From Alteromonas lipotrueae (GTDB taxonomy: Bacteria; Pseudomonadota; Gammaproteobacteria; Enterobacterales; Alteromonadaceae): a stretch of 64,000 bases of DNA. A program made the translations under genes and the position numbers. The notes below the pieces were generated by a model. It did not search any database and had not been told where the DNA came from. It saw only the letters and a list, made by a program, of their open reading frames with translations. Below, piece by piece: positions 19,345-27,595 of the stretch (positions within the stretch are counted from its first letter, which is position 1; each line of letters begins with the position of its first letter). Location: contig NZ_JAESDI010000001.1 of assembly GCF_019249215.1 (NCBI RefSeq), positions 1 through 64,000 on the forward strand. The letters are read 5' to 3'.

Positions 19345-20997
19345 TTATTCAACGGCTGTATTGAGCAAACAGTTTATTTTTCGCCCGCCTTTTTCAAACC
19401 ACACTTTACTACTTAGCGCTCTAATAAGGCCCAGCCCTCTTCCGAATGAGTCATTACTTTCGGGGCTGGCTTTACGCTCCCAATCAAAACCATTGCCGCT
19501 GTCTTCTATTGAAAGAAAGACAACCTTTTTCACAGGATCAGACTCAATACTAATAATAATCGTCCCTTCATCTAGGGCGCTCAGCAGCTTTTCTCGCTGC
19601 TCATAATATAGTTGAAAGCCTTCTGGTGAGTGCTTTAAACGTGAGTCCATGTTCAAAATACCGTGCTCTAAGGCGTTGCTAAACATTTCGGAAACCACGG
19701 TAAAAAGCACCGAACGAACATGTTCAATACCGCTACACTGAGAGGTTTGGTGGAGCATACGGGTTTGAATATCGGGCTGCTTCAAATGCTTGGCACTCAA
19801 GGTAATAACTATATTCAATGGAATATCGTCGGTAGCTCTATAGGGCTGCACGCCTTCTAACGACTGACTTTTAAAGATAACCACAGAAACATCGTCGTCA
19901 AAACTAGGCGTAGCCGAAAATGCTTTAGCGTGATTAAAAATCCCGTCGGCAGTAATATCACTAGCATCAGCACACCATTGTTTTACCCCCTCTTCGGTTA
20001 GCATATTTCCGTCAGCATCAACCGCTTCTGTTAGTCCATCGGAATAGATAATTAACTTGTCATTTGCCAGCATTTCAAAAATTTCGCATTCACTGTCAAA
20101 CTCATGTTGCTCAAGAATACCCAGTGCCATATGAGGTGAAGAAATCGTTTTGATAAATCGCCGTTTGCCTGACACCACCATCATCTGTGGCATACCACCT
20201 TGCCACAAGGTGATACGTGAACCATCAGAGCCAACCTCGCCGACAACCGCAGCCATAAACATATCGCTGGGTAAAAATCGCAATAGTATTTTATTAAACT
20301 CTGTCGCCATTTCATTGACCGACAGCCCTTTTGCTGACATCTCTTGAAATGCCCGGGTTACCGGCAGTGCACCAATGGCTGATGCAAGCCCATGCCCTGT
20401 AAAATCTCCCACTAAAAAGTACAGGCCGCCACTTGGGCTAGCTTCACACACAAACACATCGCCATTAAATGTTTCCGCAGGCGTTAATGCATGATCGAAA
20501 TATTTAAGAACGTGACCTTTGTTAACAATGGCATGACTAAAAATATGCTCAACAATCGCATGTTCCCTTGCTACCCGCTGTTGATAAAATCTAAGCTCTT
20601 CATTTTGTTGTTCAATATGAGCGCTTAGGTTACGAATTTTTTCGTGAGCGCGAATTTTAGCGGTGAGAATATGTTTGTCGAAAGGTTTCGTCGCAAAGTC
20701 ATTCCCCCCTACCTCTAAACATTTAACCAGACTTTCTTTGTCATCCAGCGCGGTGATGAATAAAATAGGTAAGTATCGGCCACCGGCTAAGGTTCTAATT
20801 TGTGGTGCAACCTCGAAACCACTCATACCGGGCATGATTACATCAAGTAATACTAAATCGGGTATCGCTTGTTCAACTATCGTTAACGCGTCCTCACCGC
20901 ATGCAGCTTCAACACAATCAGTGAACCCCGCCTCGCTTAACATGCTAACTAACATGGTGCGATTTATTGGTTCGTCATCAACGATAAGAATTTTCAT
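19345..20997 (-). CDS. Receiver-PP2C-kinase partner-switching regulator, CrsR-like
   Basis: This is a three-domain response regulator of 550 residues. The receiver (about 1-120) has acidic pair Asp7-Asp8 and phospho-acceptor Asp52 in LVLLDVIMPG. The SpoIIE/RsbU-type PP2C phosphatase (about 165-385) has GDFTGHG and DKLIIYSDGLTEA. The C-terminal RsbW-like anti-sigma kinase (about 400-550) has N-box FSNALEHG and G-boxes SIEDSGNGFD and GRGLGLIRAL. The same order is known from CrsR of Shewanella, whose kinase domain sequesters RpoS until CrsA releases it. The STAS protein lies 38 bases upstream in the same transcription unit. The sigma factor controlled here is inferred, not shown. Confidence 0.9.
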   Translation of the reverse strand: MKILIVDDEPINRTMLVSMLSEAGFTDCVEAACGEDALTIVEQAIPDLVLLDVIMPGMSGFEVAPQIRTLAGGRYLPILFITALDDKESLVKCLEVGGNDFATKPFDKHILTAKIRAHEKIRNLSAHIEQQNEELRFYQQRVAREHAIVEHIFSHAIVNKGHVLKYFDHALTPAETFNGDVFVCEASPSGGLYFLVGDFTGHGLASAIGALPVTRAFQEMSAKGLSVNEMATEFNKILLRFLPSDMFMAAVVGEVGSDGSRITLWQGGMPQMMVVSGKRRFIKTISSPHMALGILEQHEFDSECEIFEMLANDKLIIYSDGLTEAVDADGNMLTEEGVKQWCADASDITADGIFNHAKAFSATPSFDDDVSVVIFKSQSLEGVQPYRATDDIPLNIVITLSAKHLKQPDIQTRMLHQTSQCSGIEHVRSVLFTVVSEMFSNALEHGILNMDSRLKHSPEGFQLYYEQREKLLSALDEGTIIISIESDPVKKVVFLSIEDSGNGFDWERKASPESNDSFGRGLGLIRALSSKVWFEKGGRKINCLLNTAVE

Positions 20998-21035
20998 GTA
21001 ATGTTAGCGCCCTGTGGCTGACTTACCGCTGCGTC

Positions 21036-21341
21036 TCAACGAATAATAAATTTTTTGTCAAAACGCGATATTTTTAGTATTCGCTCCACGGGTGGTCGGC
21101 TATTCTCAATACTAAATGTCAGTGACCTTTGTGATAATACCTTTTGCATATTAAGCAACATACCTAAGGCTGAACTGTCCATGTATTCTGTCTTAGCTAA
21201 GTCAACGGTGATGTGCTTAACATCAGAGTCTAAATCTTGATAGGCTGAGCGAAATGCTTCCACTTTGCTGAAATCGAACTTTTCGCCCATCTCTATGATT
21301 AAAGTCTCTTGCTCATTGACCTTATCCTTTAATACATTCAT
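21036..21341 (-). CDS. STAS-domain anti-sigma factor antagonist, CrsA-like
   Basis: This single STAS domain of 101 residues is of the SpoIIAA/RsbV type. The motif EYMDSSALGMLL has the phosphorylatable Ser in DSS. In partner switching the kinase phosphorylates this Ser and the PP2C removes it, controlling which protein the kinase domain binds. It is the first gene of a unit with the receiver-PP2C-kinase protein. The ribosome-binding site AGAAGGAG lies seven bases before the ATG. Confidence 0.92.
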   Translation of the reverse strand: MNVLKDKVNEQETLIIEMGEKFDFSKVEAFRSAYQDLDSDVKHITVDLAKTEYMDSSALGMLLNMQKVLSQRSLTFSIENSRPPVERILKISRFDKKFIIR

Positions 21342-21421
21342 TTAATCACTCCTTCTTCCGTTAACTACACTGCTTCCCCATTTCCTTTTATCCCGTATTA
21401 TTCTAGGAATGAACTCAGCGT

Positions 21422-21500
21422 ATATTTAGGCTTTACTAGAATTTATTCTAGCGCAGATATTTCAGCATGCCATGCTACAATTGTAGATAAGCCTAAATAT
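21422..21500 (+). other. Nested stem structure upstream of yciH
   Basis: An 11-bp perfect outer inverted repeat, ATATTTAGGCT (21422-21432) and AGCCTAAATAT (21490-21500), encloses three smaller palindromes. These are CTAGAA-TTTA-TTCTAG (21436-21451), AGCATG-C-CATGCT (21464-21476) and TACAATTGTA (21476-21485). Together they could fold as a closed stem with three hairpins. It lies in the divergent gap between the STAS gene and yciH, 38 bases before the yciH start. It may be a structured leader or operator DNA; I recognise no known riboswitch. Confidence 0.5.
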
Positions 21501-21537
21501 GGCTCGTTTAACGCACAGGAAAAAATCAGAGGGTAAA

Positions 21538-21870
21538 ATGCAAGATTGGCAAGATGCACTGCTGGTATACAGTACCGATACAGGTAAAGTTAAACCTTCG
21601 CCTAAAGAAGCAAAGCGTTCCACTTCCGACGATGGTATTGTTCGTATACACAGAGAAACAAAAGGCCGCAAAGGAAAAGGCGTGTCTATAATTAAAGGGC
21701 TTGATTTAGCCCCCGATGCGTTAAAAAAACTGGGCACTGAATTAAAAAAGAAGTGTGGCTGTGGTGGCGCGGTTAAAGATGGACACATTGAAGTTCAAAC
21801 GGATGACCGCGAGAAGTTAAAAGCTTTACTGCAGGATAAGGGCTTTAGCGCTAAAATTGCTGGGGGTTAA
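21538..21870 (+). CDS. yciH: Translation-initiation-factor-like protein YciH (SUI1 family)
   Basis: This 110-residue bacterial homologue of eIF1 has the SUI1 core around GRKGKGVSIIKGLDL and the family block LKKKCGCGGAVKDG. The start at 21538 is chosen because GAGG lies a few bases before it and MQDWQDALLVYSTDTG aligns with the E. coli start. The frame itself is open from 21499. YciH is reported to affect initiation fidelity and translation under stress. It is divergent from the STAS/CrsR-like unit and 44 bases upstream of a double-receiver protein, possibly co-transcribed. Confidence 0.93.
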   Translation: MQDWQDALLVYSTDTGKVKPSPKEAKRSTSDDGIVRIHRETKGRKGKGVSIIKGLDLAPDALKKLGTELKKKCGCGGAVKDGHIEVQTDDREKLKALLQDKGFSAKIAGG

Positions 21871-21914
21871 TTCACCCCCCTTACTTTCCTTGAAAATACC
21901 AAAAAGAGAACGGA

Positions 21915-22715
21915 ATGGAAAAGCTGTCAATTTCTGATTTACACATCATATTAGTTGAACCCTCTGATACACAGAGGAAGATTATTACTACCCTATTGTT
22001 GAAAGAAAAGGTAAGGGAAATTGATCCTGTTAGTACCCTTTCTGAGGCTATGTCAGCGGTTAAAGCGCACGGTGCAGACCTGATTGTTAGCGCGATGTAT
22101 TTCGAAGACGGCACAGCATTAGATTTACTCAAGTTCATTAAAGAAAGTGACGAATTTAAATCTATTCCATTCATGCTGGTATCAAGTGAGAACAGATTAA
22201 GTAAACTGGAAGAGTTTAAACAAGCAGGTGTTGCAGCCATTCTTCCTAAACCTTTCGAGCCCCTTCATTTGTCTCGTGCTCTAAACGCTAGCCTTGATTT
22301 AATCAATCACGACGAACTTGAACTAGAGCTATTCGATATTCACGATGTTAGGGTGCTGCTTGTTGACGACAGTAAATTAGCGCGCAACCACATTCGCCGT
22401 GTACTTGAAGGTATGGGCCTACAGCGCATAAAAGAAGCTGAAAACGGTGCAATGGCACTCACGTTTATTAAAGATGAAGCCTTCGATTTAGTGGTTACCG
22501 ATTACAATATGCCAGAAATGGATGGCCGAGAACTCTCTGAGTTCATCCGTTTCAACCCTGAAACCACGCATATTCCTATCATCATGGTAACGTCTGAAGC
22601 AGCCGATAGTGCCCATATGTCCAATATTCAACAGACCGGTGTGAATGCGCTATGTGATAAGCCATTCGAACCTACGGAAGTTCGTCAAATGCTAGCGGCC
22701 TTATTGGGTAACTAA
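21915..22715 (+). CDS. Double-receiver response regulator, first receiver degenerate
   Basis: This 266-residue protein consists of two receiver domains with no output domain. The second (about 143-266) is complete: LLVDDSKLARNHI, phospho-acceptor Asp in VVTDYNMPEMDG, conserved Thr/Ser in MVTSEAA and Lys in DKPFEP. In the first (about 9-130) the phosphorylation-site Asp is replaced by Ser (DLIVSAMYFEDG) and the acidic pair is Glu-Pro (LVEPSD), though the Lys of PKPFEP is kept. The first domain is thus a pseudo-receiver and may serve dimerisation or partner binding. The hairpin at 22751-22790 ends the unit. Confidence 0.9.
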   Translation: MEKLSISDLHIILVEPSDTQRKIITTLLLKEKVREIDPVSTLSEAMSAVKAHGADLIVSAMYFEDGTALDLLKFIKESDEFKSIPFMLVSSENRLSKLEEFKQAGVAAILPKPFEPLHLSRALNASLDLINHDELELELFDIHDVRVLLVDDSKLARNHIRRVLEGMGLQRIKEAENGAMALTFIKDEAFDLVVTDYNMPEMDGRELSEFIRFNPETTHIPIIMVTSEAADSAHMSNIQQTGVNALCDKPFEPTEVRQMLAALLGN

Positions 22716-22750
22716 CATTACGAATTGCAAATAATCTCCCCATATTGATT

Positions 22751-22790
22751 AAAGCAGAAAACCGACACCATAGCGTCGGTTTACTGCTTT
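22751..22790 (+). terminator. terminator after the double-receiver gene
   Basis: AAAGCAG ... AACCGAC pairs with GTCGGTT ... CTGCTTT in an extended imperfect stem around a CACCATAGC-type loop. It lies 36 bases after the stop codon. T residues in the distal arm fit an intrinsic terminator. Confidence 0.7.
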
Positions 22791-22878
22791 AAGGCAAATT
22801 CGTTATTCGCCCTACCCCTTCTACTAGTATCTATCAAGCCCTCCCCCCGATAAAAATCAAAACCAATGTAAAAACAGG

Positions 22879-22907
22879 TTGACACTGAAACGCTGTACGC
22901 ATAAAGT
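22879..22907 (+). promoter_or_regulatory. sigma70 promoter of the pheA attenuator operon
   Basis: A perfect TTGACA (22879-22884) is followed after 17 bases by TAAAGT (22902-22907, four of six matches to TATAAT). The predicted start, near 22914, is essentially at the leader-peptide ATG (22915). Confidence 0.65.
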
Positions 22908-22914
22908 CAATCGT

Positions 22915-22974
22915 ATGAAACAGAATAATATACATGCAGTGGCTATCTTTTTTGCGTTTATGCTCTTTAAATAG
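22915..22974 (+). CDS. pheL: Phenylalanine operon leader peptide (PheL-type)
   Basis: This is a 19-codon frame, MKQNNIHAVAIFFAFMLFK, with four Phe codons (TTT) among its last eight. A terminator hairpin and then pheA follow it, the classical arrangement for transcription attenuation by Phe-tRNA supply. The peptide differs in sequence from E. coli PheL but carries the same kind of Phe-rich control region. No Shine-Dalgarno sequence is visible before the ATG, and the promoter places the transcript start almost at the ATG. Confidence 0.85.
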   Translation: MKQNNIHAVAIFFAFMLFK

Positions 22975-22994
22975 GGAGGCGCAGCTACATGCAT

Positions 22995-23024
22995 AAAAAC
23001 CTCCCTCAAGGGAGGTTTTTTTTT
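22995..23024 (+). terminator. pheA attenuator terminator
   Basis: The stem AACCTCCC/GGGAGGTT with loop TCAA is followed by a long T run. GGGAGG just after the leader stop (22974-22979) can pair with CCTCCC of the terminator to form the anti-terminator. Stalling at Phe codons would favour the alternative fold and read-through into pheA. Confidence 0.92.
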
Positions 23025-23048
23025 AGCTAATACGATAAGTGGAAAACT

Positions 23049-24230
23049 ATGTCTGACAACGCCTTAGATGCTGTAAGAGAGCGCATAACATCATTAGATA
23101 GTGAACTTCTAACCTTATTGGCTGAGCGCCGTGTGCTCACCAACGAGGTTGCTGAAACTAAAATTAAGCACCATATTCCAGTTCGAGATCAGAAACGTGA
23201 AGAGCAACTGCTTGTTCGCCTTATTAAAGAAGGTAAAGATGTAGGTCTTGACCCACACTACGTTACTCAGATTTTTCACGTCATCATTGAAGACTCAGTG
23301 TTAAACCAGCAGGCAATGCTTGCTGAACGCGCGAACCCTGGCAGTACGCTTCCACTAAATCGCGTGGCTTTCTTGGGCGACAAAGGCTCTTACTCGTACC
23401 TTGCTACCCAGAAATATTTCTCTCGACGTCCGGGTGAATTGCTGGAAATAGGTTGTCAGAGTTTCAGTGAAATTATTCAAAAAGTAGAGAATGTAGAGGC
23501 CGACTATGCGGTTCTGCCTATTGAAAATACAACCTCAGGCAGTATTAATGAAGTTTATGACCAACTTCAACATACTCACTTAAGCATTATTGGCGAACTT
23601 ACTCACCCTATTCGTCACACCTTGCTTGTTGGCGCAGATACGACCGTAGATAAAATTAAAACCGTGTACGCTCATCCACAAGTATTCACACAATGTAGCC
23701 ACTTCTTGGCTGAGCTTGGCAACATTGAAGTGAAAACCATGGACAGTACATCATCGGCTATGTTGACAGTGAGTGAGCTACAGCGAGATGATATTGCAGC
23801 TATTGGCAGTGAGGCTGGCGGAAACCTATATGGACTTACAGCAATAAAAAGTAACTTGGCCAACCAAAAAGAAAACCACAGTCGCTTCATCGTAGTTGCT
23901 CGAAAAGCCGTAGTAGTTCCACTTCAAGTACCCGCTAAAACCACACTGGTTATGTCAACGGTCCAAAAGCCCGGCGCATTAGTTGAAGCGCTGTTGGTGC
24001 TAAGTGAAAACAACATTAATATGACGAAGCTAGAGTCTCGTCCTATTCCAGGTAATCCTTGGGAAGAAATGTTTTACATTGATGTGAAAGGCAATGTGGA
24101 AGATGGCCCTGTACAAAATGCCATTGAAGCCCTTAGAAACATTACCCGTTACATTAAAATACTGGGCTGCTACCCTAGCGAAGAAATCAGCCCCACAAAA
24201 GTAGCGGCAGCTAGTGCGCTAGCGGAATAA
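23049..24230 (+). CDS. pheA: Chorismate mutase / prephenate dehydratase (P-protein)
   Basis: This bifunctional enzyme converts chorismate to prephenate and then phenylpyruvate, committing flux to phenylalanine. The 393-residue product has an AroQ-type chorismate mutase (about 1-90), prephenate dehydratase (about 105-285, with VAFLGDKGSYSYLA and LPIENTTSGSI) and a C-terminal ACT domain (about 295-380). The ACT domain has GALVEALL and ESRP, which form the Phe feedback site in the family. It is controlled by the attenuator directly upstream and faces tyrA-aroF, as in E. coli. Confidence 0.97.
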   Translation: MSDNALDAVRERITSLDSELLTLLAERRVLTNEVAETKIKHHIPVRDQKREEQLLVRLIKEGKDVGLDPHYVTQIFHVIIEDSVLNQQAMLAERANPGSTLPLNRVAFLGDKGSYSYLATQKYFSRRPGELLEIGCQSFSEIIQKVENVEADYAVLPIENTTSGSINEVYDQLQHTHLSIIGELTHPIRHTLLVGADTTVDKIKTVYAHPQVFTQCSHFLAELGNIEVKTMDSTSSAMLTVSELQRDDIAAIGSEAGGNLYGLTAIKSNLANQKENHSRFIVVARKAVVVPLQVPAKTTLVMSTVQKPGALVEALLVLSENNINMTKLESRPIPGNPWEEMFYIDVKGNVEDGPVQNAIEALRNITRYIKILGCYPSEEISPTKVAAASALAE

Positions 24231-24247
24231 TATAAGCCAGCTTTAAG

Positions 24248-24288
24248 AACGGTACTACGGGGTTTATGACCATCGAAGTACCGTTTTT
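24248..24288 (+). terminator. intrinsic terminator after pheA
   Basis: AACGGTAC (24248-24255) pairs with GTACCGTT (24278-24285), followed by T residues. The 22-base loop can form a small inner stem. It lies between convergent pheA and tyrA. Confidence 0.75.
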
Positions 24289-24320
24289 ATTAATCGCTAG
24301 TTCGCAGAAAACATACCCTA

Positions 24321-25466
24321 TTACTTCTTACGCAATAGCTGGCCGTCATCGGCTTTTAATAACAATTGTTTACTATCCATCAGACAGTTTTTCGCGTAGC
24401 TGCCAAACCAGTTTCCTATGGTTAAAAACTGCTTGATAAACGCTTTTTTATCGCCCTTTTCCAGCAAGGTTAAGGCTAAACCGAAACGGTCATAGAAACG
24501 GCGGAGTAAAGCGAAGTTTTCAGGGTTGTTGAAAATAATATCGGCGTACAACTCGGGGGCTTGCGCGAATAATCGGCCAACCATAGCTAACTCTAATCGA
24601 TAGATAGGCGAGCTAAACATAGTGAGGGATTCAAGATCGGGATCTTCTCCACGTAAATGCTCACCATACACGAAAGTATTGAAATGGCGCATTACCTGAA
24701 TATAAGCCATAGATTTATCATGCTCTTCGGCGGTGCTATTGTGAATAGTTGCCCCCCAAATTCGCATTTGATCGATAAGCCAACCATAAGCGCTCTCGTC
24801 GCGTCCCTCACACACCACCACAACCTGTTTAATCATACCTGGAGCATCAGGCCCAAACATAGGGTGCAAGCCAACCACGGGGCCCTTATGCACTGCCATC
24901 ATAGCTTCTATGGGCTTAACCTTGATACTCGTGATATCAGCTAAAACACAGCTTTCAGGTAACATAGAGAGCTGACCTATCACCTGTTCAGTGAGGTTAA
25001 TTGGTACAGCCACCACCGCTAATGCGGCGGTTGAAAGCACGTTAGCAGCATGGCCACTTTCCCAATCTTCCCTTTCGACGACAGAAACAGAGTAACCGCT
25101 TCGCTCGAACAAGCTGACGAATATTTTACCCAGTGCACCTGCTCCACCAATAACCACAATGGTACCGACATCAGCATTTACCCCAAGGTATCGATTATTT
25201 TGCGTATGATAAGACTCGCGCATGATGCGGCGTAATAAGTCTTCGGTAAGATCAGGGGAAACGCCTAACGATTCAGCTTGCGCTCGCCGCGAAGCGATGA
25301 GTTCTTTTTCTCTGGAAGGTACATAAACAGGCATACCAGCTTCGGCTTTTACCTGACCCACTTGTGTAGTAAGTGCATTGCGTTTTGCGAGAAGTTCAAC
25401 GAGCTGGGTATCCAGCTCGTCTATTCCTTCACGCAGCGTATTTAATTGCTGCGAAAAATCGGCCAT
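24321..25466 (-). CDS. tyrA: Chorismate mutase / prephenate dehydrogenase (T-protein)
   Basis: This bifunctional enzyme of tyrosine synthesis has 381 residues. The chorismate mutase domain (about 1-90, with [19 protein letters not shown]) is fused to an NAD-dependent prephenate dehydrogenase. The dinucleotide fold shows [13 protein letters not shown], and catalytic-region segments include [12 protein letters not shown] and [11 protein letters not shown]. It lies 43 bases after aroF in the same orientation. The pair forms one transcription unit governed by the TyrR box at 26662. Confidence 0.97.
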   Translation of the reverse strand: MADFSQQLNTLREGIDELDTQLVELLAKRNALTTQVGQVKAEAGMPVYVPSREKELIASRRAQAESLGVSPDLTEDLLRRIMRESYHTQNNRYLGVNADVGTIVVIGGAGALGKIFVSLFERSGYSVSVVEREDWESGHAANVLSTAALAVVAVPINLTEQVIGQLSMLPESCVLADITSIKVKPIEAMMAVHKGPVVGLHPMFGPDAPGMIKQVVVVCEGRDESAYGWLIDQMRIWGATIHNSTAEEHDKSMAYIQVMRHFNTFVYGEHLRGEDPDLESLTMFSSPIYRLELAMVGRLFAQAPELYADIIFNNPENFALLRRFYDRFGLALTLLEKGDKKAFIKQFLTIGNWFGSYAKNCLMDSKQLLLKADDGQLLRKK

Positions 25467-25509
25467 TCAGTATGTCCCTCAAATCAAATGGCACTGACTA
25501 CCTCACCTA

Positions 25510-26601
25510 TTAGGCAACATCGGTGCGCTTATTTTGGCGTAAGGGTAGCACAGTTATTAATTTATCTCTGGTTTGGGCAATAAGCGATTCTGTGGTTTCC
25601 CAATCAATACAGCCGTCGGTGATAGACACACCGTATTCCATTTCGCTTAGCTTTTTCCCATCAGATTTTTGGTTACCCGCTTTTAAGTGGCTTTCTAACA
25701 TTACGCCAATAATAGACTGATTACCTTCTAGTATTTGATTCACTACGTTTTGTGCAACCAGAGGCTGACGTCGATAGTCTTTTGAAGAGTTCGCATGACT
25801 ACAGTCGACCACTAAGCCAGCTGTTAGGCCCGCTTCCTGCATTTCAACTTCACACTCAGATACACACACTGAATCGTAGTTAGGCTGTTTACCACCGCGT
25901 AAAATAATATGACCATCTGGGTTGCCACTTGTCGCAATAACGCTAACTTGGCCTTGTTTGTTAATGCCCATGAAGCGGTGACCTGAAGCTGCTGATTTAA
26001 GGGCATTCAACGCGATATCTAAACTGCCGTCAGTACCATTTTTAAAACCAACTGGCATCGAAAGACCACTCGCCATTTCACGGTGAGTTTGTGACTCAGA
26101 GGTGCGAGCACCAATTGCAGACCAGCTGAATAATTCGGCTAAGTACTGAGGGCTAATTGGATCTAGCGCTTCGGTCGCGACCGGAAGTTCGAGTTCAGCC
26201 AACCAAATCAATAGTTCTCGGGCTTTACGCAGGCCAGCTTCAATATCGAATGTGTCGTTAATATGAGGGTCGTTAATTAACCCCTTCCAACCCGTTGTGG
26301 TACGGGGCTTTTCAAAATAAACGCGCATCACAATGAATAAGGTGTCTTTGCATGATTCATGCAGTTCCTTTAACTTAAGCGCGTATTCTTTAGCTGCTTC
26401 AACATCGTGAATAGAACATGGCCCACATACGACCAACATACGATGGTCACGGCGGTGAATGATATCAGAAACAATCTTGCGAGATTCTGAAATAGCTGCA
26501 AGCGCTTTCTCTGAGGCAGGCAACTCAGCGCTTAAAGCTTCTGGGGTAATAAGCACATCTTCAGCGCTTACGTGGATATTATTTACTGTGTCCTTGATCA
26601 T
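25510..26601 (-). CDS. aroF: 3-deoxy-7-phosphoheptulonate synthase (AroF-type)
   Basis: This class I DAHP synthase of 363 residues catalyses the first step of the shikimate pathway (phosphoenolpyruvate plus erythrose 4-phosphate). Family segments seen are MLVVCGPCSIHD, VYFEKPRTTTGWKGLINDP, GARTSESQTHREMASGLSMP (cut into overlapping motifs) and VDCSHANSSKDY. The tyrosine-sensitive assignment rests on linkage to tyrA, as in the E. coli aroF-tyrA operon, and on the TyrR box in its promoter. The feedback ligand itself cannot be read here. Confidence 0.95.
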   Translation of the reverse strand: MIKDTVNNIHVSAEDVLITPEALSAELPASEKALAAISESRKIVSDIIHRRDHRMLVVCGPCSIHDVEAAKEYALKLKELHESCKDTLFIVMRVYFEKPRTTTGWKGLINDPHINDTFDIEAGLRKARELLIWLAELELPVATEALDPISPQYLAELFSWSAIGARTSESQTHREMASGLSMPVGFKNGTDGSLDIALNALKSAASGHRFMGINKQGQVSVIATSGNPDGHIILRGGKQPNYDSVCVSECEVEMQEAGLTAGLVVDCSHANSSKDYRRQPLVAQNVVNQILEGNQSIIGVMLESHLKAGNQKSDGKKLSEMEYGVSITDGCIDWETTESLIAQTRDKLITVLPLRQNKRTDVA

Positions 26602-26647
26602 GGGGCTCTCTTAACTACTAAAAACGGAAAAAATGAAACGTCAAAAG

Positions 26648-26679
26648 AGTATATTTTCGCATGTAAACTTATTTGTACA
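26648..26679 (-). promoter_or_regulatory. aroF-tyrA promoter with TyrR box
   Basis: TGTAAA-CTTATT-TGTACA (26662-26679) matches the TyrR consensus TGTAAA-N6-TTTACA in 11 of 12 fixed positions. On the minus strand a -10 TATACT lies at 26648-26653, so the box covers the spacer and -35 region, where TyrR binding would repress. It lies about 60 bases before the aroF start codon. Confidence 0.82.
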
Positions 26680-26848
26680 ACAGGCATTTTCTAATTTTCT
26701 TTAACGTCATTGACTTTTTAACAACAAACGAATAAGCAAGCAAGCTTTAACGTATAATACTTTGCTTTAAGTCCAACAAATATGTTTTTCACCTGACGAT
26801 CAGTTAAGTTCACGCCTATTTAGTTTACTTTTCAACCAAAGGTGAGTG

Positions 26849-27478
26849 TTAGCTCTTCGGCGTGTATCCTTTCTTAAATATGTTAGGTTTCCAACCCCAA
26901 TGTAGCGAACCTAGACGAATAAATACGGTTGTTATTAGTGAGCCAAAAATACACCACGCGTAGGGTGCATCTAATGCAAACAATGCCGCATACGCTAAGC
27001 CACCAGAAAGGCACGCGGTTGCATAAAGGTCGCCGCGCATGACTAAAGGAACCTCTCTGCAAATTACATCCCTTAATAACCCGCCAAATATCCCTGTAGT
27101 CATTCCCATGGTTAGCGCCACTATCATTCCTGTACCTTCTATCAGTGCTTTTTCTATGCCCATGATGTTAAAGATGGCAAGCCCTGCCGCATCCATCAAA
27201 ATAAAATAATAGTTAGATAATGGCGGTAGATAGCGAATGGATAATACTGTGAGTACCACTGCACCATAGGCAGAGTATAAATAAGAAGGCGTTTCTACCC
27301 AAAAAATAGGTTGGGTAAGCAATAAGTCTCTGATGGTTCCCCCGCCTAATGCAGTGACCGACGCCACCACTACCACCCCAAAACCATTAATGCTTTTTTC
27401 GTGCCCCATCAGTGCGCCAGAAACCGCGAAGAACCCCACCCCAAATATCCCTAAAAAAAGAAAGTAATCTGCCGTCAT
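26849..27478 (-). CDS. TRIC/UPF0126 family membrane protein (YicG/YadS-like)
   Basis: This inner-membrane protein has 209 residues and about seven hydrophobic segments. It is made of two homologous halves that carry the family motifs ALGGGTIRDLLL and GIFGGLLRDVI. Bacterial members resemble trimeric intracellular cation channels; E. coli YicG has been linked to glycine uptake. The substrate here is unknown. It lies upstream of no obvious partner and is divergent from the hydrolase at 27596. Confidence 0.9.
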   Translation of the reverse strand: MTADYFLFLGIFGVGFFAVSGALMGHEKSINGFGVVVVASVTALGGGTIRDLLLTQPIFWVETPSYLYSAYGAVVLTVLSIRYLPPLSNYYFILMDAAGLAIFNIMGIEKALIEGTGMIVALTMGMTTGIFGGLLRDVICREVPLVMRGDLYATACLSGGLAYAALFALDAPYAWCIFGSLITTVFIRLGSLHWGWKPNIFKKGYTPKS

Positions 27479-27595
27479 TCCTGTCTCACTTGCGTTTTTG
27501 TTATAGGTTTATTCTGAAAATAGTTGAGTACAGATCGTTAATTTACGAATTTCGTGTCAGTATTATTGTTTTAAGTATGCAAACCTATCTTGTAG

